Part shown: piece after piece, positions 1 through 5,717 of the stretch
Layout: each line of letters begins with the position of its first letter
Numbering within the stretch: position 1 is the stretch's first letter
NCBI GenBank assembly: GCA_038224615.1
Contig: JBBRFH010000198.1
Span: forward strand, 1 to 6,598
DNA: 6,598 nt
From: JBBRFH01 sp038224615
GTDB lineage: Bacteria > Planctomycetota > Phycisphaerae > Tepidisphaerales > Tepidisphaeraceae
Reading direction: 5' to 3'
Notes under the pieces: generated by a model
The model's database searches: none
What the model was told of the DNA's origin: nothing
Seen by the model: only the letters and a program-made list of their open reading frames with translations
Made by a program: the position numbers and the translations under genes

Positions 1-280
<280 letters not shown>

Positions 281-317
281 AAAGGCCCACCGCGCTTGCG
301 GTGGGCCTTTTCTTTTT
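281..317 (+). terminator. Intrinsic terminator of the 16S transcript
   Basis: A perfect 13-bp stem, AAAGGCCCACCGC (281-293) with GCGGTGGGCCTTT (298-310), has a GCTT loop and is followed by TCTTTTT. This is a textbook rho-independent terminator about 155 bases after the 16S end. It shows that the rRNA transcript stops before any 23S gene. Confidence 0.95.
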
Positions 318-389
318 ACGCACGCCACCGGTCTCTCTTTGTAGGGCGCGATCGGCGGGCGTAGCTCGAGCAATCTTGCAAGGATCGGC

Positions 390-418
390 TTCCCAAACGG
401 CGGGCGATCCGGCATAAT
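390..418 (+). promoter_or_regulatory. Candidate sigma70-type promoter for the zinc-ribbon gene
   Basis: TTCCCA (390-395) and CATAAT (413-418) are separated by exactly 17 bases and lie about 36 bases before the start codon at 454. The -10 box matches consensus at 5 of 6 positions, the -35 at only 4 of 6. The position between the 16S terminator and the gene is right, since a new promoter is required there. Sequence inspection only; the start site has not been shown. Confidence 0.4.
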
Positions 419-453
419 GACCGTTTTGCCCTTAACGCCGAGGATTTCGCGAA

Positions 454-1425
454 ATGGGTCCTACCAATCAGGCACTTGTAAAGCTCTTCCTGGCGGACAA
501 AGCGCTCCGCGACGCCCAAGCCCGGCTCGACGCCGTCACCAAGAACGTCCGCCTCCAGGAACGCAAGGTCACCGACCTCACCGCACGCGAGGCCGTCTCC
601 AAGACCGAACTCACCAAGCTCCAGGCCCGCGCCGGCGAGCTTGACCTCGAGATCAAATCACGCGACGTCAAGATTGAAAGCCTTCGCGCTCAGCAGGCCC
701 AGGCGCAGACCAATCGCGAATACCAGGCTCATCTCGTCCAAATCAACACCCAGAAGGTCGACAAGACCCAGATCGAGGAAGAAGCCCTCGCCTTGCTCGA
801 ACGTATTGAGAAACTTGCCGCCGACGCCGTCGGCCTGCTGGTCCAGCGCGACCAGGAGTCGGCCAAGTTCGGCACGATGAGGAGCGAGATTGACGGCCGC
901 GTGGTCGATCTCAACACAGAGATCGACGCCCTCCGCCCGGCCCGCGAAGAAGCCGCCGCTGCCGTTCCCCCCAAGGCGCTGGTCATCTTTGATCGCCTCG
1001 GCGAACGCTACGAGGGTGAGTCGATGGAAGGCATCGACAAGCCGCATCCCAAGCGCGAAGAGTACATCGCGACCGTCTGCAACATCGATCTCACGGTCGA
1101 CGTTTACAATCGCCTGCACACGCGTGACGAGCTGGTCTTCTGCTCAAGCTGTGGCCGAATCCTCTATATTCCGGAGGATCTCACCCCGCAGAAGGCAGTA
1201 CACAAGCCGAAGGAAAAGAAGGCGCCGCGCATCAAGAAATCAGACCTCGCTGCCCCGGTCGCTTTGCAGACGCTGGCCAGCAGCGTCGTGTCGTCTGTCG
1301 ACCAGGACGTGCAGGAGCATGAGCGAGATCCCATCGAGGCGTCCGAAGACGCCGCCACCTCCGAGGCGTCTGCCGACGACGCGCAATCAACTTCCACCGA
1401 GCCCGCGACGACGCCAAACTCGTAA
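454..1425 (+). CDS. Coiled-coil protein with C4-type zinc ribbon (COG1579 family)
   Basis: The 323-residue soluble protein has no signal peptide or membrane segment. Residues about 5-170 are charged, Ala/Leu/Glu/Lys-rich heptads, as in the long antiparallel coiled-coil hairpin of the family. Residues about 200-240 form the zinc ribbon, ending in CSSCGRILYIPED, a family signature. The knuckle appears to have lost one ligand: Cys209, Cys230 and Cys233 are present, but the position expected for the first cysteine (three residues before Cys209) is Ala206. A basic patch follows (about 247-262), then a Ser/Thr/Glu/Asp/Ala-rich tail (about 280-323) that looks disordered and is not usual for the family. 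The ATG at 454 is chosen because GAGGA (440-444) lies 9 bases upstream. Known members include H. pylori HP0958, reported as an RpoN chaperone and RNA-binding protein, and M. tuberculosis Rv2229c. The molecular role here is unknown; the family call is firm. Confidence 0.88.
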   Translation: MGPTNQALVKLFLADKALRDAQARLDAVTKNVRLQERKVTDLTAREAVSKTELTKLQARAGELDLEIKSRDVKIESLRAQQAQAQTNREYQAHLVQINTQKVDKTQIEEEALALLERIEKLAADAVGLLVQRDQESAKFGTMRSEIDGRVVDLNTEIDALRPAREEAAAAVPPKALVIFDRLGERYEGESMEGIDKPHPKREEYIATVCNIDLTVDVYNRLHTRDELVFCSSCGRILYIPEDLTPQKAVHKPKEKKAPRIKKSDLAAPVALQTLASSVVSSVDQDVQEHERDPIEASEDAATSEASADDAQSTSTEPATTPNS

Positions 1426-1441
1426 GCAACCACGATTTTTT

Positions 1442-1511
1442 GCAGGGGCGGCTTCAGCCGTCCGGTGCTGATCGCCTCGCGCGACGGACCGGCGGGCGAT
1501 GTCGCCCCTGC
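1442..1511. repeat. Imperfect palindromic intergenic element
   Basis: Perfect outer arms GCAGGGGCG (1442-1450) and CGCCCCTGC (1503-1511) enclose a region whose halves remain partly complementary, including CCGG cores near 1462 and 1490. Together they give a long imperfect hairpin of about 70 bases filling the gap between the zinc-ribbon gene and rnhA. It resembles interspersed palindromic repeats of the REP/MITE kind found in planctomycete and other GC-rich genomes. It could also end or attenuate the upstream transcript. It has no T-run after the stem. Confidence 0.6.
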
Positions 1512-1533
1512 GGCATTTCAGCGACCCGTTCAC

Positions 1534-2025
1534 ATGTCCGACCCGTCCTCCGAAGCCTCTCCTGAGTTGAAGTTGGTCACCATCTATACCGACGGTGCCT
1601 GCGATCCGAACCCAGGCATTGGCGGTTGGGCCGCGATACTCACGCACCCGCAGACGGGCAAGCGAACAGAGATTTCCGGCGCCGCCGCTGACAGCACCAA
1701 CAACCGCATGGAGTTGATCGCCGTCATTGAAGCGCTGCAGCGGCTCAAGAATCCCTGCCGCGTCACGCTCATTACCGACAGTGAATACGTCAAGAATGCC
1801 TTCACCGCCGGCTGGCTCGTCGGCTGGCAGGCCAAGGGCTGGAAGACCGCCGCCCGGAAGCCTGTCAAGAACCAGGATCTGTGGATGCAGCTTATCGAAC
1901 TTGAGAAGCTCCACGACATCGAGTGGCAATGGGTTCGCGGGCACGCCTTCAACGCGTTGAACAATCGGTGTGATGAGCTTGCCGTCGAAGCCCGTCTCAA
2001 GCTCGCCCGGCAACTGCGGGGCTGA
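1534..2025 (+). CDS. rnhA: Ribonuclease HI
   Basis: This 163-residue cytoplasmic endonuclease cleaves the RNA strand of RNA-DNA hybrids (R-loops, primer remnants) using two metal ions. The whole RNase H fold is present. The catalytic carboxylates are Asp20 in YTDGACDPNPG, Glu60 in NNRMEL, Asp82 in LITDSEYV and Asp147 in NNRCDELA; the mobile His is His137 in VRGHAF. The basic/aromatic handle region of the E. coli type is seen at 94-113 (GWLVGWQAKGWK). The usual NPGPGGW is NPGIGGW here. The frame is open back to a GTG at 1465, but that start lies inside the palindromic element. The ATG at 1534 gives a normal-length protein, leaving about 14 residues before the first strand. No convincing Shine-Dalgarno is visible before 1534. 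The gene lies 108 bases after the zinc-ribbon gene on the same strand, so co-transcription is possible. Confidence 0.95.
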   Translation: MSDPSSEASPELKLVTIYTDGACDPNPGIGGWAAILTHPQTGKRTEISGAAADSTNNRMELIAVIEALQRLKNPCRVTLITDSEYVKNAFTAGWLVGWQAKGWKTAARKPVKNQDLWMQLIELEKLHDIEWQWVRGHAFNALNNRCDELAVEARLKLARQLRG

Positions 2026-2087
2026 TACCGGGGAACTTCCAACTCTCTCCCGAGGAGTCTCCGGGAATGGCCGGCTCGGGGCAAGCA

Positions 2088-2117
2088 AAAGCCCCGGCCA
2101 TGAATGGCCGGGGCTTT
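2088..2117. terminator. Bidirectional terminator between rnhA and pnp
   Basis: The perfect 13-bp stem AAAGCCCCGGCCA (2088-2100) / TGGCCGGGGCTTT (2105-2117) with a TGAA loop lies 62 bases after the rnhA stop and 32 bases after the pnp stop (minus strand). On the plus strand it ends in CTTTCGGGTT, on the minus strand in CTTTTGCTTG, so the U-runs are short on both sides. Its place between two convergent genes supports termination in both directions. Confidence 0.85.
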
Positions 2118-2149
2118 CGGGTTAGCGTTCATGGGGCGCGGTCGGGCGA

Positions 2150-4390
2150 TTACTCGCGACCGTCGCGACGCGGACCGCGGCTGCGGCCACCGCCGCTGCT
2201 GCTGGGCGGGCGCTCGCCGTGGTCGCCTTCGTCGCGCGGGCCACGCTCGGGACGGGGGCGTTCCGGATCCTTCTCGCCGAGTTCGGCCATCGCGGCTTTG
2301 CGGCTGAGCTTGATGCGACCCTGATCGTCGATCAACAGAACCTTGACCTTGATCTCGTCGCCCATCTTGACGACGTCATCGACACGCCCGACGTACTGAT
2401 CGCTCAGTTCGCTGACGTGGCACAGGCCGTCGGTTTCCGGGGCGATCTCGACGAACGCGCCGAAGTCCTTGATGCTGACGACACGGCCGGTGTAGATCCG
2501 GCCGATCTGCACGCTGGCGGTCATCGCTTCGACAATGTCGCGGCAGCGCTCGGCACCGGCGGCGTCGGTGCTGCTGATGAACACCGTGCCATCGTCCTCG
2601 ATGTCGATGTTGGTGCCGGTCGATTCCTGCAACGCCTTGATGTTCTTCCCACCCGGGCCGATCAGCTTGCCGATCTTGTCCGGGTCGATCTTGACGGTCA
2701 GCAGGCGCGGCGCCCAGTCGCTGATCTGCTTGCGCGGCTCGGGCAGGGTCTTGGCCATGATGTCCAGGATTTTGAACCGGGCATCGCGAGCGCGGTGCAG
2801 GGTGTCGCGGACGATCTTGTGGGTGATGCCTTCGATCTTGATGTCGAGCTGGATCGCGGTGACGCCGGTGCGCGTGCCGCAGACTTTGAAGTCCATGTCA
2901 CCGAAGTGGTCTTCCTCACCAATGATGTCGGTAAGGAGTTCGTACTTGTCGCCTTCCTTAACCAGTCCGACCGAGATACCCGCGACGACGGCCTTGAGGG
3001 GCACGCCGGCGTCCATGAGCGCCAGGCAGCCGCCGCAGCTTGATGCCATCGACGACGAGCCGTTGGATTCGAGGATGTCGGAGATCACGCGGACGGTGTA
3101 GGGGAATTCGCCGACCGACGGAAGAACCGCCAGCAGCGATCGCTCGGCGAGCGCACCGTGACCGATTTCACGACGACCCGGGCCGCGGATCGGACGCACT
3201 TCGCCGACCGAGTAGCTCGGGAAGTAGTAGTGGAGCATGAACTTCTGGTTGTACTCGTCGGTGAGTCCATCGACGAGCTGTTCGTCGCTGCTGGTGCCGA
3301 GGGTGACGGTACACATCGCCTGCGTTTCGCCTCGCGAGAAAACGGCCGAGCCGTGTACGCGGGGCAGGAGATTCACTTCGCAAGTGATCGGACGGATGTC
3401 CTCGAACGATCGGCCATCGGGACGGACGCCGGCGAGGATCGCTTCACGCGTGACCGCTTCCTCGATCGCCGAGAACGCCGCACGGATCTTCCCGGCTTGG
3501 GTCTTCTGGGTGACGATCGAGAAGTACGACGCGTTCGGATCGGTGACCGCCGGGGCGAGTTCGTTCAGGAGCTCTTCCTGAACCTGCTTGATCTTCGCGT
3601 TGCGGTCGCTCTTGCCGGCCTGGCCTTTGATGGCCTTGATCTTGTCGCCGACTCGGGCGCGTACGGTGTCGAGCAGGCCCTGCTCCGGCGCCTTGATGTC
3701 GCCGATCTTCTGCTTGGGATTCTTGGCGGCGAGTTCCTCGATCATGCCGCAGATCTCGACGATCGCCTTGTGGCCAAACTCGATGGCGTCGGCGATGTCG
3801 TCCTCGGGCACCTCGTAGGCGCCGACTTCGATCATGTTGACGAAGTTCTTGGTGCCGGCGACGACGACTTCAAAGTCGCTCGCCTCGACCTGCTCGATGG
3901 TCGGAAAGAGGATGAGCTTGCCGTCGATGCGGCCGACCTTGGCGTGCGCGGTCGGGGTGATGAAGGGAATGTCGCTGATGGCGACGACCGCGCTGGCAGC
4001 GATGCCGGCGAGCATGTCGGTGTCGTTCTCGTTGTCGAACGTCAGTGCGTTGAGCTGGATCTGCACTTCGTCCATAAACCCGTACGGGAACAGCGGACGA
4101 AGGGGGCGATCGATCAGGCGGCTGATCAGCACCTCGCGGGTGGTCGGCCGACCTTCACGCTTCATGAACCCACCGGGGAATTTGCCGGCGGCGGCGCGGC
4201 GCTCGCGGTAGTCGACTTGCAGCGGGAAGAAGTCGAGCCCTTCACGCGGCTTGGCGCGGACGACGGCGCCGAAAATGATCGTGTCACCGTACTGGACGGT
4301 AACCGAGCCGTGGGCGAGCTTGGCGTAGGTGCCGGTGCCGATCGTGAGCGTACGCCCGGCGATCTCGCGGGAAACAGTTTGAGCTTGCAT
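2150..4390 (-). CDS. pnp: Polyribonucleotide nucleotidyltransferase (PNPase)
   Basis: This 746-residue protein is a phosphorolytic 3'-5' exoribonuclease that releases nucleoside diphosphates and can add 3' tails; it forms a trimer ring in RNA decay. Domains in order: first RNase PH domain (about 10-145, with YRERRAAAGKFPGGF), alpha-helical linker (about 240-315), second RNase PH domain (about 325-555), KH domain (about 560-620, GXXG in IGKLIGPGGKNIK), S1 domain (about 627-697, TGRVVSIKDFGAFVEI). The active site is intact: FSRGETQ at 351-357, the SNGSSSMASSCGG loop from 442, and Asp494 and Asp500 in EDHFGDMDF, matching E. coli Asp486 and Asp492. Residues 703-746 form an Arg/Gly/Pro/Glu/Asp-rich disordered tail; the E. 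coli tail binds RNase E, but no such peptide is recognised here. The ATG at 4390 has AGAGGA 8 bases upstream (4399-4404). It lies downstream of rpsO, as in most bacteria; length and motifs are normal. Confidence 0.98.
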   Translation of the reverse strand: MQAQTVSREIAGRTLTIGTGTYAKLAHGSVTVQYGDTIIFGAVVRAKPREGLDFFPLQVDYRERRAAAGKFPGGFMKREGRPTTREVLISRLIDRPLRPLFPYGFMDEVQIQLNALTFDNENDTDMLAGIAASAVVAISDIPFITPTAHAKVGRIDGKLILFPTIEQVEASDFEVVVAGTKNFVNMIEVGAYEVPEDDIADAIEFGHKAIVEICGMIEELAAKNPKQKIGDIKAPEQGLLDTVRARVGDKIKAIKGQAGKSDRNAKIKQVQEELLNELAPAVTDPNASYFSIVTQKTQAGKIRAAFSAIEEAVTREAILAGVRPDGRSFEDIRPITCEVNLLPRVHGSAVFSRGETQAMCTVTLGTSSDEQLVDGLTDEYNQKFMLHYYFPSYSVGEVRPIRGPGRREIGHGALAERSLLAVLPSVGEFPYTVRVISDILESNGSSSMASSCGGCLALMDAGVPLKAVVAGISVGLVKEGDKYELLTDIIGEEDHFGDMDFKVCGTRTGVTAIQLDIKIEGITHKIVRDTLHRARDARFKILDIMAKTLPEPRKQISDWAPRLLTVKIDPDKIGKLIGPGGKNIKALQESTGTNIDIEDDGTVFISSTDAAGAERCRDIVEAMTASVQIGRIYTGRVVSIKDFGAFVEIAPETDGLCHVSELSDQYVGRVDDVVKMGDEIKVKVLLIDDQGRIKLSRKAAMAELGEKDPERPRPERGPRDEGDHGERPPSSSGGGRSRGPRRDGRE

Positions 4391-4723
4391 GAATCAAATC
4401 CTCTAGAGCGCCCTGATCAAATTACGAGCGGGGGAGGAAGGCGGCATCGCATCTCGGGTTCGCGGAGGCCGGAGAACGGAATGCCGAATGGCGGACGTCT
4501 CGGCGGGAACAACCATCTCCCGGAGGCGAGCGGCATTAGGCATTCTCTCTCGTAATCCTCACGTCCCGGCAGCGGGGCAGCCCGAACCCTCACTCACCAC
4601 TCGTCCCCGCCCGGGCGAATGGGTGGGGGCTGGGGAAAGAAGTCAGAATTGGTTAATCAGCAACCAGAATGAGCGGGCGGTATGCCTACTGGGTTCTGAA
4701 TGCCGGCTCCCTGACTTCGCTTC
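4391..4723 (-). other. rpsO-pnp intergenic spacer / pnp leader
   Basis: This gap of over 330 bases between the rpsO terminator and pnp has no supportable gene. It contains the pnp ribosome site (4399-4404), the inverted repeat at 4479-4545, and a GC-rich block around 4590-4640 with the self-complementary CGCCCGGGCG. Short inverted arms GGTT/AACC occur near 4650-4667 (minus-strand GGTTGCTGATTAACC). I find no convincing -35/-10 pair for pnp, so it is unclear whether pnp has its own promoter or depends on readthrough from rpsO. In E. coli the pnp leader is a PNPase autoregulation target; a similar role here is only inferred from position. Confidence 0.4.
4479..4545. repeat. Inverted repeat with AATGCC-type arms
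   Basis: GAATGCCGAATGGCG (4479-4493) and CGGCATTAGGCATTC (4531-4545) are complementary at 13 of 15 positions around a GC-rich centre of 37 bases. The ATTCGGCATTC-like wording resembles repeats I associate with intergenic DNA of planctomycetes. It may be a small dispersed element or an RNA structure in the pnp leader. Confidence 0.5.
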
Positions 4724-4724
4724 G

Positions 4725-4760
4725 AAAAAAACAAAACAGGGCACAGCCCGGCCGTGCCCT
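4725..4760 (-). terminator. Intrinsic terminator of rpsO
   Basis: Read on the minus strand, a 7-bp stem AGGGCAC/GTGCCCT (arms at 4754-4760 and 4738-4744, with further pairing possible in the 9-base loop) is followed by GTTTTGTTTTTTT. The stem starts 12 bases after the rpsO stop. This is a strong rho-independent terminator placed between rpsO and pnp, so much of the S15 message probably ends here. Confidence 0.9.
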
Positions 4761-4772
4761 TTCGGTGTCGTT

Positions 4773-5042
4773 TTACTTTCGCAGTCCAAGCTTCGTAATG
4801 ACGGCCTGGTATCGCGAACGGTCTTCCTTCATCAGGTACTTTAGCAGCGAGTTACGGTTGCCGACCATCTTCAGCAGCCCGCGACGCGAAGAGAAGTCCT
4901 TCTTGTGGGTCTTGAAGTGTTCGATCAACTCGTTGATGCGCTTGGTCAACAAAGCGATCTGAACTTCGGGCGAGCCAGAGTCCTTCTCGTGGACTCGGAA
5001 ATCGGTGATGACCTGCTTCTTAATTGTCGGTGCGAGCGGCAT
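4773..5042 (-). CDS. rpsO: 30S ribosomal protein S15
   Basis: This 89-residue protein is exactly the usual S15 length. S15 is a primary binder of the central domain of 16S rRNA (helices 20-22) in 30S assembly and touches 23S rRNA in bridge B4. Family landmarks are clear: the N-terminal helix with KKQVITDFRVHEKDSGSPEVQ, the loop HFKTHKKDFSSRRGLLKMVGNR (split across residues 42-63), and the C-terminal LKYLMKEDRSRYQAVITKLGLRK region. The start is the ATG at 5042, with AAAGGG about 7 bases upstream on the minus strand. The frame stays open for another 198 codons upstream, but that translation looks nothing like a protein. It precedes pnp, the arrangement conserved in many phyla. In several bacteria S15 represses its own translation by binding its leader; a structured leader is present here. 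Confidence 0.98.
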   Translation of the reverse strand: MPLAPTIKKQVITDFRVHEKDSGSPEVQIALLTKRINELIEHFKTHKKDFSSRRGLLKMVGNRNSLLKYLMKEDRSRYQAVITKLGLRK

Positions 5043-5138
5043 TGTGAACCCTTTCTTCGGTGTCACCCAAGGCCCAGCCGGTGCGAACCATTCGCCCAGC
5101 CAAGTCAAGGTCAGAGACTCGCTTGCCGGCGAGTCGAG
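5043..5138 (-). promoter_or_regulatory. Structured rpsO leader (possible S15 autoregulatory RNA)
   Basis: From the predicted transcription start to the rpsO ATG there are about 95 bases. On the minus strand the leader begins with a perfect 7-bp hairpin, GACTCGC-CGGCAA-GCGAGTC (5135-5116). A second, GCGAA-TGG-TTCGC (5095-5083), is flanked by two copies of GGCTGGGC. The leader is long enough and structured enough to host an S15-binding site, as known for E. coli, Geobacillus and Thermus rpsO leaders, which differ from each other in structure. The function is inferred from gene identity and the hairpins; no known S15 leader class is matched. Confidence 0.4.
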
Positions 5139-5144
5139 GGAGCA

Positions 5145-5173
5145 AAGATAAACCCAAGGGCAACCGAACGCAA
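5145..5173 (-). promoter_or_regulatory. Candidate sigma70-type promoter for rpsO
   Basis: On the minus strand TTGCGT (5173-5168) and TATCTT (5150-5145) are separated by exactly 17 bases. TTGCGT matches the -35 consensus at 3 of 6 and TATCTT matches the -10 at 4 of 6. Its spacing and its position about 100 bases upstream of rpsO make it the best promoter candidate in this gap. Seen by eye only. Confidence 0.45.
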
Positions 5174-5335
5174 GCTGCGCCGCGTTAACGGCCGACGCGC
5201 CGGCCGGATCGGCTGTTTGCGGCGCGATCCATTTAACCGAGGAAAGGCGGGCGGTGAACGTCGACATCTGCTTCTGAATCGGTCGCCGCTGCCGGTCGTC
5301 AACGAGATCGTGTTGCCGGGCGAACTGGTGTCCGT
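5174..5335. other. Stretch without a supportable gene upstream of rpsO
   Basis: No complete gene, RNA gene or clear repeat is visible. The plus-strand frame ending at the TGA 5337-5339 reads protein-like over its last 20 or so codons (ending NEIVLPGELVSV) with mostly G or C in third positions. It has no credible start, and its stop overlaps the ATG at 5336 as ATGA. This may be part of the relic described for the next interval. Confidence 0.3.
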
Positions 5336-5632
5336 ATGACCGAAAGCGTCGATCCGGGAGTGTTGTGTCCGGTGGTGGAGGCGGTGCAGACGAGCGCTTC
5401 GATCGAGGTGTGTTCGTGAGTGGCATGGCCGCGCGCGGCGGGCTGTTTTTGGTCTGGCCTGCCGTCGATGGCGGCGCTGGACCGTTCGGCCTCGACGCGG
5501 ATCTGGCTGGGCACCATGCCGATCGACTTGCTGCGTGGGCTCGTCTGCCCGGAGGAACTGGAATCATCCGTAGCCGGCCATGATCCGCTCGACGGCAACG
5601 GCGTGAAGCGGACGGGCCGCCATATCTGTTAG
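5336..5632 (+). pseudogene. Possible coding relic with an in-frame TGA
   Basis: This is one plus-strand frame of 99 codons, interrupted only by TGA at 5417-5419. The first part (27 residues, MTESVDPGVLCPVVEAVQ...) and the last part (from ATG 5468: MAALDRSASTRIWLGTMPID..., ending GRHIC) have protein-like composition and roughly 80% G or C in third positions, as expected for real genes at this GC level. The minus-strand frame sharing the same third positions is Ser/Thr-rich and looks like a shadow. No family is recognised and no strong ribosome site is present. The perfect hairpin at 5651-5682 begins 18 bases after the TAG. The most likely reading is a decayed gene; non-coding spacer with chance composition is the main alternative, and sequencing error or UGA recoding is less likely. 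Confidence 0.22.
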
Positions 5633-5650
5633 ACAATTGAGATCAACAAT

Positions 5651-5682
5651 CGGCAATCACCGGAGGTTTCCGGTGATTGCCG
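5651..5682 (-). terminator. Perfect hairpin downstream of the prepilin-like gene
   Basis: A perfect 14-bp stem CGGCAATCACCGGA (5651-5664) / TCCGGTGATTGCCG (5669-5682) with a 4-base loop lies about 35 bases after the stop of the minus-strand prepilin-like gene. The following minus-strand sequence, ATTGTTGATCTC, is only moderately T-rich, so termination is likely but not textbook. It could also serve a plus-strand transcript ending at 5632. Confidence 0.7.
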
Positions 5683-5717
5683 CTTCCCATCAAGGGCATG
5701 TCGACACGATAATTCCC

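Noticed and set aside
658..1119. Minus-strand 153-codon frame inside the zinc-ribbon gene.
   Set aside because: Antisense to a gene with a clear ribosome site and family signature; no recognisable domain of its own.
1465..1533. A longer RNase HI starting at GTG 1465.
   Set aside because: The extra 23 residues would be encoded by the palindromic element and have no equivalent in RNase HI; the ATG at 1534 gives the normal length.
1387..2132. Minus-strand open frames of 233 and 182 codons opposite rnhA.
   Set aside because: They are shadows of rnhA, whose catalytic residues are all present in the plus frame; they also run across the palindromic element and terminator.
3158..4555. A 465-codon open frame on the plus strand opposite pnp (and a 274-codon one at 2219-3043).
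   Set aside because: Both lie antisense to the intact, motif-complete pnp gene. In GC-rich DNA the complementary frames lack stops; the translations are Asp/Val/Leu/Gly-rich without any recognisable domain.
5043..5636. A 198-residue in-frame N-terminal extension of S15.
   Set aside because: S15 is 85-90 residues in all bacteria, the ATG at 5042 has its own ribosome site, a promoter candidate lies inside the extension, and the extra sequence is Pro/Arg/Ser-rich without protein character.
5174..5640. A structured housekeeping RNA (RNase P RNA, SRP RNA or tmRNA) in the gap upstream of rpsO.
   Set aside because: GAGGAAAG at about 5238 recalls an RNase P core motif, but the rest of that motif and its partner regions are missing; no SRP or tmRNA signature was seen.
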